From NCBI GenBank assembly GCA_020081605.1, contig JAHREC010000013.1, positions 1,984,001 to 2,048,000 on the forward strand: a DNA stretch of 64,000 nucleotides, given 5' to 3'. A model generated the notes under the pieces. It was not told the DNA's origin and ran no database searches. It saw only the letters and a program-made list of their open reading frames with translations. Made by a program: the position numbers and the translations under genes. The first letter of the stretch is position 1. Each line of letters opens with the position of its first letter. Origin of the DNA: Albifimbria verrucaria. Its lineage: Eukaryota; Ascomycota; Sordariomycetes; Hypocreales; Stachybotryaceae. Positions 47,711 through 58,500 of the stretch are shown in pieces.

Positions 47711-48855
47711 ATGGCCAGTCAAAATTCGGCAGCTTGGTTTCCCGGCGCAGCAGGGAGCGCCTCAAAATCGCCTCTGCGCCCACTTATACGCCCGGCCCCA
47801 GCGAGCTCCTCATCCGGAACCACGCCGTTGCCTTCAATCCCGTCGACGCCATGAAGCAGGCCCTGGGCAAGCGACTCATGGAGTATCTCCCTCCCCGGCT
47901 GTTCTCGGCAACGACGTCTCCGGCGAGGTCGTCGCGGTCGGCCCCGGTGTCACGCACTTTCGGCCTGGTGACCGGGTCGTTGCGCTGGCCCTCGGCATGG
48001 ACAAGCGGGGACGGTATCCGGACGAGGGCGCTTTTCAGGAGTTTCTAATTGTGAAGGAGCTTCTTACCGCAAAGCTGCCTGAAGGCGACGCTGCCGTGTC
48101 GTGTGTTGACGCATGCGTCCTACCACTCGCCATGAGCACGGCATCGTGCGGGCTCTTTCAGAAGGACCAGCTGGCGCTACACCCGCCGCAGTTGGACGAG
48201 AAATCCCGACGAGGCGAGGGACGGGCGCTGCTGATTTGGGGCGCCAGCACGAGCGTCGGCAACTGTGCCGTGCAGCTTGCCACAGCAGCCGGGTACTACG
48301 TCGTGGCGACCGCATCCCCTAAGAACTGGGACCTGGTGCGAAGGCTCGGGGCTCGCGAGGTGTTTGACTACCGCAGCCCGACGGCCGTGGAGGACATTGT
48401 ACGAGCTATGAAGGGACGCCGGGCGGTCGGCGCGTTGGCCATCGGTCAGGGGTCGCAAGGCAAGTGCGTCGACATCATATCCCGCCTCGATGACAGCGTC
48501 AAATTTGTCTCGCAAGCGAGCATCGACGTGCCTGGCGGCAAGTTCCCAACGGACGCGAGCCCACTGCAGCTCATCGCCTTCATGGCGCGGTTCGTAGGCC
48601 TCAAGCTTTCCATGTGGTTTAAGCTCAAGCTCAGCGGGGTGCGCAGCAAGTTCATCTGGGGCAGCGACCTCGTCGACTGGGACAAGGAGCAGCGCATGGT
48701 GTTTGGCTTCGTGGAAGAGGGCCTTGCCGCCGGCGTTCTCAAGCCGTCTCCGGAGCCCGAGGTGATTGGCAAGGGTTAGAGAATATCCAGAAGGGCTTGG
48801 ATATGGTAATGGAAGGGTGTCGGCGAAGAAGCTGGTCGTGACGTTGAAGGAGTAA
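47711..48855 (+). CDS. Medium-chain dehydrogenase/reductase, CipB-like
   Basis: Predicted NAD(P)H-dependent oxidoreductase of the zinc-type alcohol dehydrogenase-like group; about 382 residues, single exon. The N-terminal GroES-like domain includes YTPGPSELLIRNHAVAFNPVD and VLGNDVSGEVVAVGPGVTHF followed by RPGDRVVAL. The Rossmann fold has ALLIWGASTSVGNCAVQLA and YYVVATASPKNWDLVRRLGA. Catalytic zinc ligands of true alcohol dehydrogenases are not evident, as is usual for this subgroup. Four bases are missing: C at ccc 47741-47743, C at cccc 47893-47896, G at ggg 48773-48775 and G at ggg 48815-48817. The last two restore a C-terminal helix ending KKLVVTLKE at the TAA 48853-48855. A longer uncorrected frame from 47499 has the wrong N-terminus. 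The substrate is unknown. Confidence 0.85.
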
Positions 48856-49013
48856 TCGGGTAGCATGGTTAATCAAGACTAAGCAACAAGGAAAGCGGGC
48901 GTAATTCTCGAGTTTAATACCAAAGTTATAATAATAAGCTATGTTTAAGCCGAACCTCCGTGCCTGAGGGAGCCATGACGCCAAACTCCTTTTTCGATGC
49001 CCTTGATTTTGCT

Positions 49014-50026
49014 CTATTGCTTCACCCTCTTGGAGTCATCCTCCTCAATAACATCGTTGCTGTCGTCAACCTGTTCGTCTCTGCTGCGCTTGAGACCCTT
49101 CATCTTTCTCAGCTGCAGCTCCTCAGATCCTGCTTGCCGAGATGGACGCGACCGAGCTTGTCACCCATCGAGTCGGTCGTGATGTTCTTCTTGGTGCGCT
49201 CCTCGAGGTTACGAGGCTTCTTCATGGCCTCCTTGAGCATGGACTCGTCGGCCTCCTTCATGCGGCCCACCCTGAAGTCCATTCTGGGTCCCATCTCCTC
49301 GACCTCGACACGGGGCAGCTTCTGTCCGCTGCGCTTCGTTCGGATAAGGTACACGCATATGGATGGGTGCCTTGGCATCGCCCTCGCCAGTGGTCTCCTC
49401 GGCGCTAATAGAAACGATGTACTGCAGACCCTCGACGTCGATCTTATCCGAGGGCTCGCCCTTGAAGAAGTCCAGGAACAAGCTCTTGGCCAGGGTGTAC
49501 TCGTTGGACACCGGGCTCTCGAAGGCCGTGCCAGCGAACACGACCATGGGCTTGAGGCCGACGGCAAACTTCTTGGTGCGGAACTGAGCAAGCCTGCGGT
49601 AACTCTCGGGGTCGAGGTACAGCTCCAGCATGTCGAGGACCTTGTAGTTGAAGGTACGGACAAAGGTCAGGGCGTGAGGGCGCTTCTTCTGGCTGCTGCC
49701 GAAGACGAGGAGACTGGCATCGTTCTTCTCGGAGAAGAATTCCAGCGAGGTGGCGTCTTCGAAAGGGTGGATGGGGTTCTTCTTGGTGAACTTCTTGGAG
49801 AGGGGCTGTCGCATGGAGAAGAGATCGTTGAGAGCATCCTGGACTACCTGGGAGCAGGTCGTTCCCCGCAAGAACAGGCAGGTCTTGGGGTTCTCATGGG
49901 CTTTGGGCTCACGCTTCTCGAGCGCTCGCTTGGAGCAGGCATTTCGTGGCTTTCTGGGGTCAAGTCAGCTGGTCTGCGGCGGGGCCAATTGGAGCGAAAA
50001 GAAGGGACGAACATTTGACGAAGCAT
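49014..50026 (-). CDS. RPF2: Ribosome assembly factor RPF2 (Brix domain)
   Basis: Brix-domain protein that with RRS1 loads the 5S RNP onto pre-60S particles in the nucleolus. Exon 1 is only 14 nt (50026-50013, MLRQ plus two bases). A 59-nt intron with a GTTCGT donor follows, then exon 49953-49014; about 318 residues. Conserved pieces are IKPRNACSKRALEKREPKA, KTCLFLRGTTCSQVVQDAL, DLFSMRQPLSKKFTKKN, HPFEDATSLEFFSEKNDASL, FGSSQKKRPHALTFVR and RVEVEEMGPRMDF. The tail is Lys/Asp-rich. Two frame changes occur, near 49349-49354 (two bases lost in a GT repeat, or one extra) and near 49124-49126 (one missing). It is divergent from PEX5 and tail to tail with the oxidoreductase gene, 158 bases apart. 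Confidence 0.93.
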
Positions 50027-50534
50027 TGCGATCGGTTAGAGACAGACACGAAGCTCTGCTTTTCTGTTCAGGTCAAGTTATTGTCGAGCCTGGCTGGCAA
50101 TGCAGAAAAAGTAAGGGCTTCTCTTGTCTTCGCCTAGACCCAAGAAAAAAAGAGCCGTCGGCTTATCGATAAGACGTGCGGCCGTCCAAGGTGGAACCGG
50201 GTCACCCCACATCACGTGCGCGTCCCAAAACGGGTACCACCACCTCTCGCTGGAGAGCGCGACCGGCAATGCCTAACGAATTGAACCCCGGTTTGCCTCG
50301 GTACATCCCCGCCAGATTACAGTGACGTTCGTGCAGTCTGACAAACCATCGCCGCCCTCAGTGCGCCGTCCTTGTCACCTTTGTGCTTCCTCCTTTTCTC
50401 CTTCATCTTGCCTCCCGTCACCCGCCCTACAGACCATCCACCTTGTCCTTGCGCTGAGAATCGACAACCTCCGTAGTAGTTACCCAACTACGCCCCTCCC
50501 CTCTCCCTCACTCCTATCGCTCGTTCGCGGCGAC
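50027..50534. promoter_or_regulatory. Divergent promoter between RPF2 and PEX5
   Basis: Only 508 bases separate the two start codons. The region contains CTTATCGATAAG at 50162-50173, close to RPF2. It also has CCTCGG at 50296-50301, the core bound by fatty-acid regulators FarA/FarB in Aspergillus, and a pyrimidine-rich stretch from 50381 to 50520 typical of a leader on the PEX5 side. The 6-base site is common by chance and is weak evidence alone. Confidence 0.6.
50162..50173. promoter_or_regulatory. 12-base palindrome CTTATCGATAAG upstream of RPF2
   Basis: Identical to the core of the palindrome at 7816-7829 before DIS3. Here it lies 136 bases upstream of the RPF2 start and 361 bases upstream of PEX5. 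Two opposed GATAAG half-sites abut with no spacer. Confidence 0.55.
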
Positions 50535-52565
50535 ATGTCGTTCCTCGGAGGCGGCGCCGAGTGCTCAACTGCCGGCAACCCTTTGAGCCAGTTCCAGAAA
50601 CACGTCCAAGATGACAAGACGTTACAGCGTGACCGTCTCGTAGGTAGGGGCCCCGGTGGTCAGCTCGGTGGCTTCAGAAGCCAGAGTGCTGGAGCGCCCC
50701 AGGATGAGGTATGTTCTCGAGCTCCCCATCTCCAGAAGCGCCATATCTGACGAGTCCACTTAACTTGCTTAGATGGTGAACAAGTTTCTCAATGGACCCC
50801 GAGCCTTCAACAAGAAATGCCCCTTCATGCCGGGCCGGCGCAAATGAACCCGGCGCAACACGCGCACCTACGAGCGAGCTCGGCGTCTCCGGGTTGGGCT
50901 CATGACTTCAACAACGCCCAGCCGAATATGGAATCAGCCTTCAAGCCTCCGCCCGGTGCCCAGTTCAACGCAGAAGAGTTTGCCCGATACCAAAGCATGG
51001 TCAACCAAGGAGCATCGTCCTCGAGGTCTACTCCCATGCAGGAGGCCATGCACTCACAGATGTCACAGCGGCCGATGCTGGGAATGGGTATGCTGAACGG
51101 CGGCATGAACTACGGCATGGCTGGGCAGCCCATGTTCCAACCCATGTATCAGCACCAGCAGCCCATGCAGCAACAGTTCTCGGAAGGCAAGGGTAAAGGC
51201 AAGCTGGTAGAGCTCGACGATAACAAATGGGAAGAGGAGTTCGCCCAGATGGAGCTCCAGGACAAGTCAGACGTTCAAGAAGACGTCGAAGCGCGCGCCG
51301 TAGAGCGTGAGCTCGACGACGTGGACAAGGCTATGCAGTCTGAAACTAATGAGTTCGGTGACTTTGAATCCATTTGGAGAGGAATCCAAGCTGAGACCGC
51401 TACTGCTAGGTCCCTGGTTGATGACGAGAAACTATTCGATCAATTCGACACTGAATGGGGCAACGATCTCATGCCCGATCTCAACGGCATGGGTGATTGG
51501 GGTCGATTTGGCGATCCCGCAGTCGAGACTTACATGTTCGAGGACGAGAACCTCTTCCGCGACTCCGACGTTTTCAAGGACGCCAAGGACGCATTCAACG
51601 AGGGCGTCAGGATTATGAAGTCTGGTGGCAACCTATCTCTGGCAGCTTTGGCGTTTGAAGCCGCCGTACAGAAAGATGTCAACCACGTTGATGCTTGGGT
51701 GTACCTAGGCTCAGCTCAAGCCCAGAACGAAAAGGAGACCGCAGCTATCCGAGCCTTGGAACAGGCCCTCAAGTTAGACCCGAATAATCTCGATGCTCTC
51801 ATGGGTTTGGCAGTATCATATACGAACGAGGGCTATGACAGCACGGCTTACCGAACGCTGGAGCGGTGGCTTTCTGTCAAGTATCCCAACATCTTGGATC
51901 CTAAGGATTTGCACCCTCCTGCGGAGATGGGCTTCACCGATCGCCAGCAACTGCACAACAAGGTCACCGAACTATTCATCAAGGCTGCTCAACTAAGCCC
52001 TGATGGCGAGCATATGGACCCTGACGTCCAGGTCGGCCTCGGCGTGCTGTTCTACGGCGCCGAGGAATACGACAAGGCAGTCGATTGCTTCCAATCAGCA
52101 CTACACTCTGCCGAGCTGGGTGTTTCCAACCAACAAGAGCAGCTACATCTACTTTGGAACAGGCTTGGAGCAACTCTCGCCAACAGTGGAAGGTCAGAGG
52201 AGGCCATTGCGGCTTACGAGCAGGCCTTGTCGCTTTCTCCCAACTTCGTGCGCGCCCGCTACAACCTCGGCGTGAGCTGCATCAACATCAACTGCCACCA
52301 AGAAGCAGCGTGTCACTTCCTCGCCGCTCTCGATATGCACAAGCGGATCGAAAAGGACGGCCGCCAGAAGGCACAGGAGATCCTGGGCGACGGCGCCGGT
52401 GGTAACGTCGACGAGGCGATAGACAGGATGTCGGCGCAGAACCGCAGCAGCACTCTATACGACACACTCAGGAGGGTATTTACACAGATGGGCAGACGAG
52501 ATCTAGCGGAGAAGACGGTTGCCGGCGTGGACCCGGACATCTTCAGGCCGGAGTTTGATTTTTAG
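50535..52565 (+). CDS. PEX5: Peroxisomal PTS1 receptor PEX5
   Basis: Cycling receptor that binds C-terminal SKL-type signals and carries matrix proteins into peroxisomes. Exons 50535-50708 and 50773-52565; about 655 residues, a normal fungal length. The N-terminus MSFLGGGAECSTAGNPL carries the conserved cysteine used for mono-ubiquitination and export. WxxxF-type motifs are visible at WAHDF (about 100) and WEEEF (about 211), with further Trp motifs near FDTEWGND. The TPR domain covers roughly residues 330-650 (AWVYLGSAQAQNEKETAAI, DALMGLAVSYTNEGYDSTA, LWNRLGATLANSGRSEEAI, RARYNLGVSCININCHQEA). One C is missing from cccc 50797-50800; restoring it gives FLNGPPSLQQEMPLHAGP. Without it the gene would appear to start at 50817 and lose its N-terminus. 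Confidence 0.95.
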
Positions 52566-55500
52566 GATTGCATTACCTCGGCGCAGTGATATTCAAGCAG
52601 CAAGGGCAAGGAACCCTTCTGACGAACAGGAGGCTTGTGTACATGTACAAGGCTATGATATAACAAACCTCAAATAGAGAGACCACTGTGGTGCTACATT
52701 TTTTCAACAGTCGTGATGTTACATTTGCTACGTAGCAAGTGCCCTAGGGTAGGCTCAAGACTCCAAGTGAAACACAAGTTTGCACGATGTATATGTCACG
52801 TCTACCATGTGCAGAAATCAACAGACGATCAACACAGGAAAACATTGGTAACGTTGCAGGCATTGGGGGCCGGAACTGTCAGTTTGAAGCACGTCCATCA
52901 CCGGGGTGTTCATCGACAAAGGAGCTTACCGACCGTTTGACTGTGGATGTGATGCCTGAATCTTAGCCGTTGCTGGCGTAAGTCGTCTCAAAGCCAAAAG
53001 CAAGACTCAAGACAACGGCAGCCATCACCCCAGATCTGTCTTGGGTTGTCGCTCAGAACCCGCCTCTACGCATCATCCTCAGTACTCTTCGCTATGACTA
53101 GCAGGGTGGGAGAAAAGCCTCTCCTGACGATCACACCTGACGGGTCGCGGAAGGGTGTCGAGAGATGGCCGGCTGACGGCGCCATGTAGGATTGTGAGCA
53201 CTGCTCGCACGTGTGCGTGGAACTGGTCATTTAGTTCGGTAGGGAGCCCGCGACTCTGTTTCACGGCTGTCCGTTTCTGAGCTTTAGGGGTTCGTACAAG
53301 CGTCATATTATCGAATAGGATTGGAGAGGGCTTCTTGTCTACGAGGCGCTTCTTGGTATCGTATTCAGGTCCGCCATTTCGCAGCCTCGCCGTTCCTTTG
53401 TTTGCTTTTTCCCAACACAGCCCCTCACACAATTGTCTACCGATGTGGGACATGCATGCCGCCGAGCAGTCTGTCGTATAATGGCGTGCGCGCCTCAACC
53501 GATCGAGAACAATCCCATCCTCCGTTGCCCGGAAGACATTGTGGGGGCGGACAATTTCTCCGCCGGTCACTGCAGGACAAGATGAAATAGCGGGCGGGAA
53601 GAGAAAAGCAAGTTAGAAGCCTAGGTGTATGGAAAGTGGGAAAAGTAAAGCAACAAAGCACATTGTGAGAAGGCTGGCGCCAAGACTGACGGCAGGCCTG
53701 CATATTGTCTCAGCCGCTTGCCAGACCTCATCTCCATCCATTGGTTTTGAATCCTAGACGATGCCGCCGCCGAGTAACTATCACAAGCACGGCGGGTCGA
53801 TGGAGCCCTGGCGCCCAGTTAGACCCAGAATTTACATCAGCCAGGCCTCGGAAGCAGTAATCATGGTCTAGTATCAATACTGGACACCATGATTTCGATG
53901 ACTGCAACCAGGGTAGCTATTCAGCTTGAACACACAGCCCTGGCTAGTTCTAAAAGCAACCCCGTGTCATTCTGAAAACAAATTCGATCAATGATCGAAA
54001 CTATGCATGTTTCGTTGATAGATGCATGCCCTCATCTTCTCGAATTGGTCATATATGACTTTCGTAATGGGTTTGAGCAGTCAAACTTCGAGAGCCAGCA
54101 AACCCAGTGTGCCCGCTGCACGCCGCAGCTTTATCCTGGCTTGGGTATGATACGCTCAGGCTCTGGCTTCATAGAATGCATGCGCCCCATGGGCCATCCT
54201 TGGTTATCGATCCAGGAGTAGCAAAAACCGAACACCACTCAATGACGATAATGAGCAGGTAAAGTTGGCCTTGGCAAAGGTAGCAACTCCTTCGTTTAGG
54301 ACTGGGAGGCTTTCGTTAGTTCATCGTCGTGCATATTACTAGGTGTCAACGGTAACCTACAGCACTGTGCTTGTCTCGTGCCAAGGGCCGTTGAACCGAC
54401 GAGGCCATATATGCGGCGCGAGAGTTGTGAGGCCCCTGTATCCCAACTCGCATGAGACATTGCATATGGCTAAGCCAGAGCATGAATCCATTGATACTTC
54501 AATGCACTCTCTTGAGTCCAGCAATAACCCGAAGTATGGGGTTGTAAATTCTCCAAAACTAATCATATGATGCTCCGCTGTCGTGTGGTGTGGTGGATTC
54601 GATATAATCAAGTCTATAGAAATTTAATTTCAAGGACCAGCTCGCTGTCCACCACATGGACGAGAGTCGGGCCTTCTGAGAGCATTTGCCTCGCCATAGC
54701 GGCGTTGAAAACTATTCATCGACCTCACCCACGAGCCAGGTTCCCGGACCCCATTCAAACCATGACATGGACAAAGCGTGAACTCTAAGACGAGTTTCCA
54801 TTAGCAATGCATTGGCAACGCTGGGAGAAAATGGAGATATGTTAGGTCAAACTTTGATTCCCATCCAGTGTGCAAAGCAACGGCGGTTGGTTCGCTCAAT
54901 TAGAGCCTACTCACATGTCGAGGTACATACCGACACATATGAAATGCGTGCCTGGCTCTTGGAGCCCCACATTCCTGTTGACCTCAGACAGAGGGATTGA
55001 TCGAGATCGGTTTAGCATTGGCGGCAGCAGGTATGCAGCTGACCGTCAGACAAACAAACAGGTGCATCGTGCAGTTGGATCGTGGTACTTCGGTATTGAT
55101 TTCAATATTGCATCTGAACCTACCAAACCTGCCCATTGTTCTTGTGCATCCAATGCGTAGGGTAGGGTGACAGATTCGCACACGCCGTTCAGGCAGTGTG
55201 TAGTTTTACCAGCCCTGCTGTTGCCGGTATCGAAGGATTCTAGGATGTAACCTCGGGCTGTGCGATGTTGCTGAGCCTAGAGGATCCCTCAACAGTGAAC
55301 CTACGATAGCTTGGGGAGTTGACACCACCGACGTAAGCACTATGGTCGCCCTACCCGGTGGGCGCAGGTATGAGATGAATTTGGCAGACTTTATCTGATG
55401 ACGTCGAATCCTCGAATGGGCTCAGAATTCACGTCAGTTGATGCATCGACCAAGAAATTAAAAACTTGGGAACGGCACTTGCCGGGCAGGCACATCCTCG

Positions 55501-58500
55501 ATGACATCTAGTCACGTTCACCAGTAGTAGAGAGCAAACCTTGGGGTTTTGCAAAGTTGGGCGTGCCACTTGTCACTCCAATATGCCTGTTACCAACATC
55601 AGCCGGTGATGGTGGCACAGTAGGTGACATGGAGGCTCGTGCGTCGGTCATTACATAGGTAGGCGGGATGTCGGTCACAACCACCACCTCCCGTTGCCTT
55701 CGGAGAGGCTGTCGCTTTGGCATGGGCCGTTACTAAGTTTCAACGGCTGCACGCTGTTGGCGAGGAAGCGACAGCCACCAGCCAAGCAAAGATGGGCCTG
55801 AGAGTACGTGATGCCGTTAGGGACATGGCCGGAAACGTTCCTGACGGCGGACAGCGCCCTTCGGAAGTCGTCGGGGATGACCGAAGGCGACAACAGAGGA
55901 TGAAACGAAGCGCCGTGCACCATGTGTTAAGCGGATCCATAGGCACCAAGCGTCGCCTGAACTGCGCGGTCGTGGAGCCCGGTGACGACGGTTTGTCAGG
56001 ACGATCCTACTTAGGCAGACGGACTGGGTCCGAAGAGTAAAACGAAGGATGGATTATATTACAACATCAAGACGGCGAAGGCGAATATTACAGAGCTTAG
56101 GTCAACTCACCGGGTATGGCAGGTAAGGTGCGTCGTGGGAATGAAGGAAGGCAAGGCTACAAGTGAGTGAAGTTGGGATGATAGGTCGCATGTACCTATG
56201 AGTATCTCAACCCGGGGCTCATTGCTATGAGACATGCGGCTTTGTTCCCGGGTACGCAAAGGTACACGCGAGCAACCCGGGCCTTGGAAAACTGGCAGGT
56301 CGCAAGGCAAGATGGACAGTGGGTTGTCGGCGACTTCCCGATTGATGACATCCCCTATGAGGTACATATGTAAATGCCTTATGTAAGGAAGGTTAGCACA
56401 GTCGGAGGCACCCCGATGCACCTACCTAACCTGCTGGAAGGTGCACTGACGGGTGGTTGCACCGCGCTCAGTTGGCGCTGAAACCAGCTCGTACGTAGTA
56501 GCACTAGCACCTTGGACGAAAGTGCATTTTGCATGTGGTTGTGGTGGCATTTTGGTGCAACGCTGCATACCTTAGAACTTTGTCACCCGCCGGGCACAGC
56601 CAGAGACTGCAAGGCACCACCACCACCACTACCACCGCCTCAATAGGCATGGCCGACCGGCGAAGAGGCAGAGGTCCCGCTACGTTGGAAGGTTTTCCAG
56701 GCCGAGTCCGTGGACCAATTGGCATGCCCACGGAGCAGCCCAAATTTCCGGCATGCAAATGTGCTGCACCGCGCTGCACCTAACGCAGTGTGGTAATTGA
56801 GCCATGTGCTTACGCACCTATCACGGTTTTGATGTCCCTCTCAAAAGTTCCCAAGCCACGCGCTCTCTTCAGTCTAGGGTACCGGGTACTTTGAAGTGCC
56901 ACATTACGGCAGACGGACGGGCGGTGTTTGTGTTGCATGCGCACCCGGCTTTCTTCAAAGGTTCTTTCCTGCGTCTCATCATCTTCACCACAGGGTGGTA
57001 GCGAAAGGCACCTCGGGAGGATTTTCCCATCCAATTTGCTTACCGACATCCAATTCATTGCATCGGTCGTACATTGTGCCGTGTTGTACCACCACACGCA
57101 CGAACCAGCTCCTGCGGATCTCGAGCGGATGCCTCATCACCCGAAGCCTAGGTGCTGAACCGGTCGGACGACAGCTAGGCTCCCTTGCTTGTCGGTCCTC
57201 CTCCTTGCTGATCACACCTTTTGGGGGCCAGCCAGGGCGTGGCCTTTCCCAGACCCACGTTTTTTGGGAAGAGGGAGGGTGTGAGAAGACTGGCTCCTCT
57301 CGATTCAATCCAACCCAACCCACGAGATGGAGGTGGGGAGAATCCGTAGTCGTGATTTGTGTTGCAGCGGCGGGTGAGAAGAGCGAGAGGCGGAGAGAGA
57401 GGAATTTGACTTTGATTTCTTTCCTGCGCCGTCTCTCCATCGAACGCCATGTACTGCCTTGTACCGTACCATCCAATAGTCGCACGCAGTCCACTTTATC
57501 CCACATGGCCAGAGGCCCAGATCGGAGACAGAAGGAAATCTACGCAAGTAAGAGGCGATGGTGCCGATCGTCGACCGCGCCCAGACCACACATCCAGAAC
57601 TGCCCATCCCTCTGTTCACCAGATTGAAAAAAGGTTGTGTATCGCTCACAAGGCGCTGGCACCCAGGTGTGTCCAGGCAAACAGAAACGGGTACCGGGGA
57701 AGGGATGTGGCGCGCGATTTGGGAGATCTATTCGCTTACTTTCGCCGGGGGCTTTTCTCTGGGGCTCATGGGGACTGTGGTGGGAGAGAAGGGGTGCATA
57801 CAAGCGAAGCCGATGGTTTATGGGTTTGCCCGTGTGAATATGAACGAGCAAGACCTTTTGGAGAAGACACGGAGCAACCATTCTGATAGGACGGGGTCAT
57901 GCGCGCCGAACATTACTGCGCCTTGCACTTGAGCTTTTACCGTCGGGATAGGCGTTATAATCACCGTGATAGAGCCGTCAGGTCCTTGTCCACATGGCTC
58001 AAACAAAGTGGCAGCCAGGCAACGTGGGGATGCAATGTTACATCTTCCTCACCACAGTGTGCGGATGAAAGGCCTTGCTAGGGAGGGAGGGTACGATGCT
58101 GCGATGCAACCCTTTCAGACCCCAGTTTTCCGCCGCAGGGCTCATCGCGCATATCTAGCCGGGGCGACATGGACAAGGGCTATTTTTTTCTTACAGTGGT
58201 CTTTTTGAAGACGAACGTAATTTTGACCCTAAACGGAAACCACGTGCACCAGGGACCCAGGCCCTCCCTAGGACAAAGAAGTCGAAAATGGACTGGCGAA
58301 TACCGGATGAGGCACCGAACCGGCCCAACTGTCCTAGAACCTTTGCCGGCAGGCGGCGTCATTCCAGGTTTGGCCAACCACGACGGCTAGTGATTGTCTA
58401 CTGATTACTACCGACGTGGATTTACCCGTGCGACCCTTCTGCTGCCCAGGACCCATGATAGGCATGATGATATGGCGCTCATTCCCCATCTTACCACGTA

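Noticed and set aside
47499..48779. A 426-codon frame as the full oxidoreductase
   Set aside because: Its first part is promoter and wrong-frame sequence. The family-like N-terminus begins at ATG 47711 and the C-terminus lies beyond the apparent stop.
200..52565. The broken genes as pseudogenes or programmed frameshifting
   Set aside because: Too many breaks in unrelated essential genes, all in short runs, with intact coding sequence around them and no slippery-site or pseudoknot pattern.
53079..53570. A 163-codon minus-strand frame after PEX5
   Set aside because: A basic Lys/Arg-rich middle part drew attention, but no family match is evident and frames overlap on both strands.
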